From positions 3,915,501 to 3,979,500 of the forward strand of contig NZ_CP155729.1 in the NCBI RefSeq assembly GCF_039724765.1: a DNA stretch of 64,000 nt. Reading direction: 5' to 3'. Below are positions 1 through 7,846 of this stretch, piece by piece (the stretch's first letter is position 1; every line of letters starts with the position of its first letter). The notes under the pieces are model-generated. The model saw only the letters and a program-made list of their open reading frames with translations, was not told the DNA's origin and made no database searches. This DNA comes from Sagittula stellata E-37 (GTDB lineage Bacteria; Pseudomonadota; Alphaproteobacteria; Rhodobacterales; Rhodobacteraceae). The translations under genes were made by a program, and so were the position numbers.

Positions 1-1252
1 CGCCGATGTCGAATTCGAGCGGCGTGCGGACAACATTGCGTCCGATGGTGGCAATGCGTTTGTAGACCCGGATTTCCTCGAACAGATCCGTGTCCACCGG
101 TCGCGGCACGGGTGGCTCGTTTTCGAATTTCGAGTAGTTCAGCACATTGCTGAGAGTTTGCAGCAGCGCCTTGCCCGCCCCTTCGATCACATCGAGAAAG
201 ATCTCCGAATTGGCCTGATCGGCGGTGCGCAACAGTTCGGCCGCGCCCAGGACACTGTGCAGAGGCGTGCGGATTTCGTGGCTCATGGTGGCCAGAAACC
301 GCGACATGCCACGCTCTGACTGCTTGGCTTCCTCGGCGTCGCGCAAATGTGCGGTGACATCGTTCAACAGGGCCACATGACCGAGGGCCGTGTTCTCGAC
401 CGCATCGTGCAGGACGCGGGTGCGGACATCGAAACAGCGCGGCCCGTCCAGGGTGTCGAGCCAGACTGGGTCGTCCGAGGCCTCGGCGTTCTCCATGATC
501 TTGTCGACGACCGCTTGCAGCGACCTTTTGCGAAGCCGCATGGACCGCAGGTAGATGATGTCCCCCGCCTGCGCGTCGCGGCCCAGGAACAACTCCGCCG
601 CCGCCTGATTGGCATTCACCAGATGGCCGCCATGATCCAGCAGGAAGGCGGCGTTCCGAAGGCTTTCGAAAACGGCGAAGTACCGGTCCTTGTCCAGAGT
701 GACAGCGCGGGAGCGTTCCTGCAGTTCGCGCAGGCGCCGGTTGTCGTCGTGGTGGTGCCAGTCCGCGGTGATGCTGAGCTCGGTGTCGTCAAAGAAGTCC
801 CGGACCCGGACGGCTTCCTGCGCGGTGACGCCCCCCGGCAATTTGGCAAGTTCGGACACGTAGAGATTGCGGAAGTGCTTGAACAAGCCAAGGTACATCT
901 GGAGCGTTATGCCCTGCGACCGATGCAGCCGGGCGATCATGCGCATGCGCGAAAACCGCGGGTCCGACGCATAGTCGAGCGTCGCGAGCGGGCCGCTCGG
1001 GGCATCGTCGCTGCCCGCGAGATACGACCCGAGGGCGTCGGTGACGCTGACAATCGCCTCCACCCACGCGGCGCGGATCGTCGTGGTGAAGGGCGCGTAA
1101 CCGTTTGTTTTTGCGATCTCGATGGATTGGTCGACCAGGCGGTCGAGGCGCTGTTCAAGGAAATCGGTCAGTGCGTCGGTACTGCTGTTACGTCCGAAAC
1201 CGGACGACGTGTTGGCTGGCAAATCTGCTGGCGTATCTGTTGGCATCGGCAT
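1..1252 (-). CDS. Sensor histidine kinase, N-terminal part (cut by window edge)
   Basis: The minus-strand reading frame is open from an ATG at 1252 to the window edge, so only the first ~417 residues are seen. An N-terminal helical sensor region (~20-180) contains the stretch GITLQMYLGLFKHFRNLY, of the kind seen at the start of some soluble hybrid kinases. A PAS-like segment follows (~195-300, with AAFLLDHGGHLVNANQAA). Then comes a HisKA H-box, FLATMSHEIRTPLHSVLGA (~325-343), whose His is the expected autophosphorylation site. No signal peptide or membrane helix is visible, so it is probably cytoplasmic. It diverges from the molybdoenzyme operon across ~200 bp, as expected for a regulator of that operon (DdhS in Rhodovulum is the obvious parallel). 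The ATPase domain and any receiver lie outside the window. Regulation of the operon is inference. Confidence 0.85.
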   Translation of the reverse strand, partial: MPMPTDTPADLPANTSSGFGRNSSTDALTDFLEQRLDRLVDQSIEIAKTNGYAPFTTTIRAAWVEAIVSVTDALGSYLAGSDDAPSGPLATLDYASDPRFSRMRMIARLHRSQGITLQMYLGLFKHFRNLYVSELAKLPGGVTAQEAVRVRDFFDDTELSITADWHHHDDNRRLRELQERSRAVTLDKDRYFAVFESLRNAAFLLDHGGHLVNANQAAAELFLGRDAQAGDIIYLRSMRLRKRSLQAVVDKIMENAEASDDPVWLDTLDGPRCFDVRTRVLHDAVENTALGHVALLNDVTAHLRDAEEAKQSERGMSRFLATMSHEIRTPLHSVLGAAELLRTADQANSEIFLDVIEGAGKALLQTLSNVLNYSKFENEPPVPRPVDTDLFEEIRVYKRIATIGRNVVRTPLEFDIG

Positions 1253-1311
1253 CTCGGCCCGTCAGGCCCTCCCCCAAGAAGCAACGCTTGACCACGATAA
1301 GACCACTTTTG

Positions 1312-1357
1312 CCGTTTGCACAAACCCTAGGCACCGTTCGTTTACAACTCGTTTACA
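1312..1357. promoter_or_regulatory. Direct-repeat operator candidate upstream of the ddh-like operon
   Basis: In the ~200 bp between the divergent kinase and molybdoenzyme genes, TCGTTTACA occurs twice in direct orientation (1338-1346 and 1349-1357), 11 bp apart, about one helical turn. A weaker copy, CCGTTTGCA, lies at 1312-1320. Same-face direct repeats of this length are typical of response-regulator binding. This is the best candidate site for the partner of the adjacent kinase. Binding is not shown by sequence. Confidence 0.4.
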
Positions 1358-1458
1358 TGACGTAACAACTTTGCAGCCTTTGGCGGGCGCTCCTCCTCTA
1401 ACGTGTGATTCAATGATCGACCCAAACAACTGGGCGCACAGCCAAAGGGAGGATGAAC

Positions 1459-4191
1459 ATGCTGCGCATGAAGCGTCGTGAGTTCCTGCAAACATCGTCA
1501 CTTGCCGGTGCCGGCGTTCTGGCCGCGAACAAGGCATGGTCCTTGAACCGGCTTGAACCTATCGGCGACACCCTGGCCGAGGAATACCCCTATCGCGACT
1601 GGGAAGACCTCTATCGCCGGGAATTCACCTGGGACAAGATCGGCAAGGCCGCGCATTGCATCAACTGCATCGGCAACTGCGCTTTCGACATCTATGTCAA
1701 GGATGGCATCGTCATCCGCGAAGAGCAGCTGGCGAAATACCCCCAGATCAACCCCAACGTGCCCGATGCCAACCCGCGCGGCTGTCAGAAGGGCTCGATC
1801 CATTCCGCCGCCATGTATGAGGGCGACCGCCTGCGCTACCCGATGAAGCGGGTCGGCGAACGCGGCGAAGGCAAATGGCAGCGCATGGAGTGGGACGACA
1901 TCACCGAAGAGATCGCCGACAAGGTGATCGACATCTTCGAGAAATACGGTCCCGGCAAGCTGATGACCCACACCGGGTCGGGCAACCAGTCGATGGTCCG
2001 TTTCGCTGCGCCCTACCGCTTTGCCTCCCTGGTCGGTGGGGTGCAGCTCGATATCTTCACCGATGTGGGCGACCTCAACACTGGCGCGCATCTGGCCTAC
2101 GGCAACCCGCTGGAAAGCTTTACCTCGGACGCCTGGTTCGATGCCGACTACATCATGATGTCGCTTCTGAACCCCAGCGTGACACGGATCCCGGACGCAC
2201 ACTACCTGTGGGAGGCCAAGTACAACGGCGCCCGCATCGTCTCGGTCGCGCCGGATTACAACCCGTCGTCGATCCACGCCGATCTTTGGATGCCGATCAA
2301 ACAGGGCGCCGACCCGTTCCTGGCGATGTCGATGGTCAACGTGATCATCGAGGAGGAGCTCTACAAACCCGAATTCGTCAAGGAACAGACCGATCTGCCG
2401 GTTCTGGTCCGCACCGACACCGGCAAGATGCTGCGCGAGGCCGATCTGGTCGATGGCGGCTCGGACCAGAACTTCTACCACTGGGACCTGAACACCGGTG
2501 CCCCCGTGATGCTCAAGGGGACGATGGCGTCGGAGGAAAAGACCATCGCGCTCGACGGTGTCGATCCGGCTCTGGAAGGCACCTTCACGGTCGAGGGGAT
2601 CGAGGTCACCACCGTCTTTGAAAAGGTCCGCGCCGAGGCGTCGAAACACACACCCGAAGCCATGGCGGACATCACCGGCATTGCCGCCGAAACCGTGCGG
2701 ACCGAAGCGCGCAACTTTGCCAAGGCGAAGAAGGCGATCCTGATGCTGGGGTTCAACGTCGGCCGGTATTCCAACGGTATCTACACCGGCTGGGCGCAGG
2801 CGCTGATGCTGGCGCTGACCGGGCATGGCGGCAAGACCGGCGGGATGGACACGTCCTGGATCGACTGGAACCATGGCCCGTGGCTGCAACTGGCGCTGTA
2901 CGGGTTCGAAAAACTGCCGCGGCTCGAACCGGGCGGTCTGGGCGAGTTCCAGCGCGGCCACATGATCGAGCACGCGCGCAAGTACTATGACGCCGACAAG
3001 CTGAAAGAGCGCGTGGGCTTCAACATCGACGAAATGGAAGAGATGATCGACCAGAGTATCGGCGAAGGGTGGATGCCCTATCACGGCGATATGAAGGGCC
3101 TGATCTCGATCGCGGACAACAAGTTCCGGCGCAACAAGTTCGTCGACAAGTACCGCGAGCGCATCCTCGAAGAGGTCGAAGAGCTTTTCGTCGATATCAA
3201 CATCCGCATGGACAGCACGGCGCAATGGGCCGACTACCTGCTGCCCGCCGCCAGCCACTACGAGGCCTGGGATCTGCGCGGGGTGGGTTTCCACCGCTTC
3301 ATCAACGTGTTCTCCAGACCGGTCGATCCGATTGGCGAGGCCAAACCGGACTGGGACATCATGGAATTGTTGACCCGCAAGATCCAGGAGCGTGCCATCG
3401 CACGCGGGGTCAGCGGATATCAGGATGGCGACGTGAGCCGCGACCTGCACACGATCCATGACGATTACACCATGAACCAGACGATCATGACCGACTACGA
3501 CGCCACGAAATGGCTCGTGGACAACAGCCCCGAGATGGGTGGCGTGTCGCTGGAAGACGCAGCAGAACAGGGCTTCATCGTGATGAATGCCGTGGGGGGC
3601 AACAACCAGCCGCTGCCTGTGGACGAGCCCTACAACCCCTTCGTGGCCCAGACCGAGGACAAGAAGCCCTACGACACCCTCACGGGGCGGGTCACCTTCT
3701 ACTGCGACCATCCGACCTTCGAGAAACTGGGGGCCGTGGTCCCGACTGCGCGGCATCACGCCGGGTCGGAGGCCTCGAACTACCCGCTGAACTACTACTC
3801 GCCGCACACACGGTGGGGCATTCACTCCAACTGGCGCTCGAACAAGTTCATGCTGCGGCTGCAGCGGGGCGAACCCAACATCTACATCAACCCGAAACTG
3901 GCAGCGCAGAAGGGCATCACCGACGGCTCGAAGGTGCGGATCTTCAACAGCGCGGGCGAGTTCTTTGCCCAGGCCAAGTTCTACCCCAGCCTGCCGGAAA
4001 GCTCGATCATGATGGAGCACGGCTGGGAGCCGTATCAATACGAGCAGTGGAAGCCGATGAACAACACCATGGCCACGCTGATCCAGCCTTTGGAACTGGC
4101 GGGCGGATGGGGCCACCTTGGCTTCAAGCTCTTCAAATGGAACGCAAACCAGCTCGCGCACGAAAGCGGCGTTGACGTGGAGCCGGCCTGA
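1459..4191 (+). CDS. ddhA: Type II DMSO-reductase-family molybdoenzyme alpha subunit (DMS dehydrogenase-like)
   Basis: Periplasmic catalytic subunit carrying bis-MGD molybdenum and one [4Fe-4S] cluster. A Tat signal, KRREFLQTSSLAGAG, opens the protein. The N-terminal cluster motif is H-x3-C-x3-C (HCINCIGNC, ~66-74) plus a Cys at ~109 in NPRGCQKG; the leading His is characteristic of the type II branch (NarG, DdhA, SerA, ClrA, EbdA). An Asp near residue 202 in DIFTDVGDLNTG aligns by position with the Mo-ligand Asp of NarG. The length (~910 aa) fits DdhA/SerA/ClrA. ATG 1459 is chosen because GGGAGG ends 6 bases before it; ATG 1453 abuts the ribosome site. The gene order alpha-beta-chaperone-gamma matches ddh/ser/clr operons. 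DMS oxidation is the likeliest role in Rhodobacterales, but selenate, chlorate or another substrate cannot be excluded. Confidence 0.85.
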   Translation: MLRMKRREFLQTSSLAGAGVLAANKAWSLNRLEPIGDTLAEEYPYRDWEDLYRREFTWDKIGKAAHCINCIGNCAFDIYVKDGIVIREEQLAKYPQINPNVPDANPRGCQKGSIHSAAMYEGDRLRYPMKRVGERGEGKWQRMEWDDITEEIADKVIDIFEKYGPGKLMTHTGSGNQSMVRFAAPYRFASLVGGVQLDIFTDVGDLNTGAHLAYGNPLESFTSDAWFDADYIMMSLLNPSVTRIPDAHYLWEAKYNGARIVSVAPDYNPSSIHADLWMPIKQGADPFLAMSMVNVIIEEELYKPEFVKEQTDLPVLVRTDTGKMLREADLVDGGSDQNFYHWDLNTGAPVMLKGTMASEEKTIALDGVDPALEGTFTVEGIEVTTVFEKVRAEASKHTPEAMADITGIAAETVRTEARNFAKAKKAILMLGFNVGRYSNGIYTGWAQALMLALTGHGGKTGGMDTSWIDWNHGPWLQLALYGFEKLPRLEPGGLGEFQRGHMIEHARKYYDADKLKERVGFNIDEMEEMIDQSIGEGWMPYHGDMKGLISIADNKFRRNKFVDKYRERILEEVEELFVDINIRMDSTAQWADYLLPAASHYEAWDLRGVGFHRFINVFSRPVDPIGEAKPDWDIMELLTRKIQERAIARGVSGYQDGDVSRDLHTIHDDYTMNQTIMTDYDATKWLVDNSPEMGGVSLEDAAEQGFIVMNAVGGNNQPLPVDEPYNPFVAQTEDKKPYDTLTGRVTFYCDHPTFEKLGAVVPTARHHAGSEASNYPLNYYSPHTRWGIHSNWRSNKFMLRLQRGEPNIYINPKLAAQKGITDGSKVRIFNSAGEFFAQAKFYPSLPESSIMMEHGWEPYQYEQWKPMNNTMATLIQPLELAGGWGHLGFKLFKWNANQLAHESGVDVEPA

Positions 4192-4218
4192 GAGCCGCGT
4201 GAGAGGGAGGAATAAGAA

Positions 4219-5199
4219 ATGGCTGTGAAACGTCAACTCAGCATGGTTCTGGACCTGAACAAGTGCATCGGGTGCCACACCTGCACATCCGCCTGCAAAC
4301 TGCAGTGGACCAACCGCAACGGTCGCGAGTACATGTACTGGAACAACGTCGAGACCCGGCCCGGCACCGGCTATCCGAAGAACTTCCACGAAATGGGCGG
4401 CGGCTTCGACGAGGATGGCGCCCTGCGCCTGGGCAAGGAACCCAGCGCCGAGGACTACGGCGTGCCATGGGAGTACAACTACGAAGAAGCGCTGATGACC
4501 GGCACCGACCCGTGGCTACGTCCCAACGTCAAACCCACCTGGGGCGCGAACTGGGACGAGGACGAGGGCGAAGGCGACTACCCGAACTCCTACTACTTCT
4601 ACCTGCCAAGACTTTGCAATCACTGCGCAAACCCGGCCTGTCTGGCCGCCTGTTCGCGCAACGCGATCTACAAGCGGCAGGAAGACGGCATCGTCCTGAT
4701 CGACCAGGAACGCTGCCGCGGCTACCGATACTGTGTCTCTGCCTGCCCCTACAAGAAGGTCTATTTCAACGAGGAAATCTCGAAGTCCGAGAAGTGCATC
4801 TTCTGCTATCCGCGCATCGAGAAGGGCCTGCCCACCGCCTGCGCCAAGCAGTGCGTCGGCCGGATCCGCTGGATCGGCTATCGCGACGATGAGGACGGCC
4901 CGATCCACACGCTGGTGGACAAGTACAAGGTCGCCCTGCCCTTGTACCCGGAGATGGGAACGCAGCCCAACGTCTTCTACGTGCCGCCGCTGTCGCCGCC
5001 GAAGATCGACGAGGCCGGAGGCGCGACCGCCGAGTCCCGCGTGCCGCTCGACTATCTCGAAAGCCTGTTCGGCGACGGCGTCAGCGCGGCGCTGGAGACG
5101 ATCACCGCAGAGCGCGCCAAGAAGGCCGAAGGCGGCGAGAGCGAGCTGATGGACACCCTGATCGGCTATCGTCACGCCGAAATGTTCAAGCTAAGCTGA
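4219..5199 (+). CDS. ddhB: Iron-sulfur beta subunit of the DMS dehydrogenase-like enzyme
   Basis: Four-cluster ferredoxin subunit that passes electrons from the alpha subunit to the heme-b gamma subunit. Cys groups visible in order are CIGCHTCTSAC (~15-25), CNHCANPACLAAC (~133-145), CRGYRYCVSAC (~166-176) and CIFCYPRIEKGLPTACAKQC (~194-213). In the third group a Tyr replaces one Cys (C-R-G-Y-R-Y-C), the arrangement that gives a [3Fe-4S] cluster in NarH/DdhB-type subunits. There is no signal peptide of its own; in the family it is exported by Tat as a complex with the alpha subunit. It lies 27 bp after ddhA with a good GGGAGG ribosome site, and its stop overlaps the next start. 326 aa is the normal family length. 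Confidence 0.9.
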   Translation: MAVKRQLSMVLDLNKCIGCHTCTSACKLQWTNRNGREYMYWNNVETRPGTGYPKNFHEMGGGFDEDGALRLGKEPSAEDYGVPWEYNYEEALMTGTDPWLRPNVKPTWGANWDEDEGEGDYPNSYYFYLPRLCNHCANPACLAACSRNAIYKRQEDGIVLIDQERCRGYRYCVSACPYKKVYFNEEISKSEKCIFCYPRIEKGLPTACAKQCVGRIRWIGYRDDEDGPIHTLVDKYKVALPLYPEMGTQPNVFYVPPLSPPKIDEAGGATAESRVPLDYLESLFGDGVSAALETITAERAKKAEGGESELMDTLIGYRHAEMFKLS

Positions 5200-5954
5200 T
5201 GTCGGTCGCGGTAAAATCACGCCCGCCCATGGGCGACAGCCCCGCGCGGGCCCGGGCCAAGGAACGCATCTGGCGCCTTTCGGCGCTGGCCTTCGGGCAT
5301 CCGTCCGTGGAGTTCTTCGACGCCGTCGCCTCCGGGCAGTTCCACGAGGCATTCAGCGGTGCCTGGGGCGATGCCACCGGCGCGCCCTGGCCCAGAATGC
5401 CCGTCTCGCCGGACTTCGCCAACTTCGAGGCGGGCTACATCAGCGCCTTCCTGCATGGACAGGGGGGCAAGCCCGTTGCGGCCCTGCTGGCCGGCGACCA
5501 CGAAGACATCCTCGCCGGTCTGACCCGGCCGGCCTTCATGTTGAACGTCGCGGCCTTCTACAAGCATTTCGGCCTGAAACCGGCCACTGGCGACGAGGGC
5601 AAGACCGACGAACCCGACCATCTGGCCAGCATGCTGGAGATGATGGCGGTGCTGTGCCACTTCGAGGCGACGGCGCTGGCACAGGGCAAGGATGCCTCCG
5701 GCTATCGCCGGGCGCAGCGCGATTTCCTCTGCCGCTATCTTGGCCCGACGCTGGAGGCCGTCGCCGGATTGCTGCGACGTCATCCGGTCACTTTGCTGGA
5801 CCCGACGATCAGCCAGCTTGTGCAGGACCTCAGTGCCTGGGCCGAGATCCAGATCAACGAACTGGAGGTCCGGGTCGGCCCGTTCAACGACCCCGATGCG
5901 CCCAAGACCAGCAGCGTTTCCGCCGAACCGGCGGCACAGAACCTCTGGGGATAA
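5199..5954 (+). CDS. ddhD: TorD/NarJ-type molybdoenzyme assembly chaperone (DdhD-like)
   Basis: Cytoplasmic chaperone expected to hold the alpha subunit during cofactor insertion and proofread its Tat signal before export. The 251-residue protein is predicted mostly helical and lacks a signal peptide. Its C-terminal half has the acidic/helical pattern of TorD-family proteins (LASMLEMMAVLCHFEATALAQ region, given here only as ~145-165). Recognition rests mainly on its place between the beta and gamma genes, as in ddhABDC, serABDC and clrABDC. The ATG overlaps the ddhB stop (TGATG), suggesting translational coupling. Confidence 0.8.
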   Translation: MSVAVKSRPPMGDSPARARAKERIWRLSALAFGHPSVEFFDAVASGQFHEAFSGAWGDATGAPWPRMPVSPDFANFEAGYISAFLHGQGGKPVAALLAGDHEDILAGLTRPAFMLNVAAFYKHFGLKPATGDEGKTDEPDHLASMLEMMAVLCHFEATALAQGKDASGYRRAQRDFLCRYLGPTLEAVAGLLRRHPVTLLDPTISQLVQDLSAWAEIQINELEVRVGPFNDPDAPKTSSVSAEPAAQNLWG

Positions 5955-5965
5955 GGAGACCCACC

Positions 5966-6730
5966 ATGCGAACAACGATTGCTTCCCTGACCGCATTGGC
6001 CCTGCTGTCGGCTCCGACCCTGTCGGCGGCGCAGTCCCTGGGCGAAGGCAACGTCAAACTGCTCGAAGCCTACGACACCGTCGAGGTTTCGACCATTCCC
6101 GACGACATCTACCTGCGCACCGTCAACGATCCCGAAGACATCATCTGGGAGCGCATTCCCGAATACCGCGTTGCCATGATGCCGGCCCCGGCGGTGCACC
6201 CGTCGGTGGAGCTGAGGGTCAATTACGACGCCGAGACAAGCTATCTTTACGTGAACCTCGCCAAGACGTCGGACCGGTTCTACGTCCGGCTGCGCTGGAC
6301 CGACGACACGCAGAATACCGAAACCGCCTTTGACCGGTTCCGGGACGGTGTCGCGGTGCAGTTTTCCATGGGCGACGACGTGACATCCTACATGATGGGG
6401 GATGGCCCGGACAGCACGGTGAACATCTGGTACTGGCGATCCGACAAGGACGCGGTGCAGAACCTTGCGGCTGGCGGTCCCGGCAGCACCACGCTTCTGG
6501 ACGAACAGCCGGTCAGCGGGCAAAGCCTGTATACCGAAAAGGACGACGACCCCAACGTATGGACAGTGGTGATGTCGCGCCCGCTTGAGGACGACGGCGC
6601 GCATGACGTGTCGCTGAACCGCGACGTGGTGCCCATGGCGTTCGCCGTCTGGCAGGGTGCCGAGAAAGAGCGCGACGGGTTCAAGCGCGTCTCGGACGGC
6701 TGGGTCCTTCTCGACATGGCATCGGAGTGA
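5966..6730 (+). CDS. ddhC: Heme-b gamma subunit of the DMS dehydrogenase-like enzyme
   Basis: Periplasmic b-type cytochrome subunit that receives electrons from the Fe-S subunit. The start at 5966 has AAGGAG 8 bases upstream and begins a Sec-type signal peptide, MRTTIASLTALALLSAPTLS. The open frame extends further upstream, but that part overlaps ddhD and lacks a signal. The mature domain is beta-rich and of the DdhC/ClrC/SerC/EbdC type. In EbdC the heme is held by Met and Lys; a Met pair in YMMGDG (~residue 138) and a Lys in RDGFKRVSDGW near the C-terminus are candidates here, but this is inference. It is the last gene of the classical four-gene set. Confidence 0.8.
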   Translation: MRTTIASLTALALLSAPTLSAAQSLGEGNVKLLEAYDTVEVSTIPDDIYLRTVNDPEDIIWERIPEYRVAMMPAPAVHPSVELRVNYDAETSYLYVNLAKTSDRFYVRLRWTDDTQNTETAFDRFRDGVAVQFSMGDDVTSYMMGDGPDSTVNIWYWRSDKDAVQNLAAGGPGSTTLLDEQPVSGQSLYTEKDDDPNVWTVVMSRPLEDDGAHDVSLNRDVVPMAFAVWQGAEKERDGFKRVSDGWVLLDMASE

Positions 6731-6733
6731 TCC

Positions 6734-7846
6734 ATGGATTTCCTGACCCCTGAAGAAAAGGCAAGCGTCACCAAGACCGATTGCGGATTGGGCCACGCCT
6801 GCCAGTTCTGCCCCAAGGAAGCGGGCTGCAAGCTCGACAAGCCGTACCACAACAAGGTTCTGATCGAACGCCGCTTGCAGGAGATCGACCAAATCATCGT
6901 CGTTCTGGCCAACAAGGGCGGCGTCGGCAAAAGCACGGTCAGCGCCAATCTGGCCGCCGGGCTGGCGCGCGAAGGTTTTCGCGTGGGTGTCGCGGATGCC
7001 GACATCCACGGCCCCAACCAAAGCCGGTTCTTCGGCTTCGCCGGCGCCAAGATCCGCACCACCCCGGCAGGGTTGCAGACCCATGGGTTTGTGGCCGACG
7101 GGATCGACCACCCGGTCGAGGTCGGATCGCTGGCCTTCATGCTCGAAGACGACACCACCCCGATCGTCTGGCGCGATGCCTACAAGCACGACTTCATCCA
7201 CCACCTGATCGGCAGCTTCGACTGGGGGTCGCTCGACTTTCTGGTGGTCGACATGCCCCCCGGCACCGGCAACGAGCTGATCACGCTCTGCGACATGCTC
7301 GAAGGCAGCAACGTCTCGGCGGTTCTGGTGACTTCGCCGCAGGCGGTGGCACAGATGGACAGCCTCAAGGCCGGGCGGTTCTGCCGCGAACGCGGCCTGC
7401 CTGTCATCGGTGCGGCCGTGAACATGGCCGGCGTGCAATGCCCGAACTGTCACGAGGAATTCCACCTGTTTCCGGACGCGGGCGTCGCCGAGGCGTTGGG
7501 CAAACTCGACATCAGAAAACTTGCCGAGATCCCGCTCTCGCCCGATCTCGCATTGGGGTCCGACCGCGGCGAACCCGTCGTGACCGCAATGCCCGACAGC
7601 GTGGTGGCGCGCGCCTTCGCGCCGATGATCGAAGCGGTCTCGGCGCTGGGACGCGCAGGGTTTCACGAGGCGGTCGCCGCAACCATGCAGGACGTCTTTG
7701 CCGAAAACCTGAATGACGAGGATTTGCAGGCGGCGATGTCGGCATTGGCCGAAGGCGATGTCCTGGGTGCCGAGCTTTCGGATCTGCTGAACCAGGAGGC
7801 GAGCAGACTGAAACAGGCCTCGCAACCGGCAAAGGGACGCGGATAA
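6734..7846 (+). CDS. Mrp/NBP35-family P-loop ATPase, putative Fe-S carrier
   Basis: Walker A is NKGGVGKST (~60-68), with the deviant Lys near the start of the motif as in MinD/Mrp proteins. VVDMPPGTGNE (~173-183) is the classical Mrp motif. A Cys-rich N-terminus, CGLGHACQFCPKEAGC (~17-32), precedes it, and CPNC occurs at ~236-239. Mrp/NBP35 proteins assemble or carry Fe-S clusters. The extra N-terminal cysteines recall NBP35/ApbC-type cluster-binding proteins. It starts 4 bases after ddhC and its stop abuts the next gene, so it belongs to the same transcript. A role in loading clusters of this multi-cluster enzyme is a reasonable inference. Length 370 aa. Confidence 0.85.
   Translation: MDFLTPEEKASVTKTDCGLGHACQFCPKEAGCKLDKPYHNKVLIERRLQEIDQIIVVLANKGGVGKSTVSANLAAGLAREGFRVGVADADIHGPNQSRFFGFAGAKIRTTPAGLQTHGFVADGIDHPVEVGSLAFMLEDDTTPIVWRDAYKHDFIHHLIGSFDWGSLDFLVVDMPPGTGNELITLCDMLEGSNVSAVLVTSPQAVAQMDSLKAGRFCRERGLPVIGAAVNMAGVQCPNCHEEFHLFPDAGVAEALGKLDIRKLAEIPLSPDLALGSDRGEPVVTAMPDSVVARAFAPMIEAVSALGRAGFHEAVAATMQDVFAENLNDEDLQAAMSALAEGDVLGAELSDLLNQEASRLKQASQPAKGRG

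Noticed and set aside
1498..4389. 963-codon open frame on the minus strand opposite ddhA
   Set aside because: It is the GC-rich antisense shadow of a clear molybdoenzyme gene, with His/Val/Asp-rich composition and no domain.
5780..7825. 681-codon minus-strand frame opposite ddhD, ddhC and the Mrp ATPase gene
   Set aside because: Antisense to three recognisable genes; no family motif or ribosome site.
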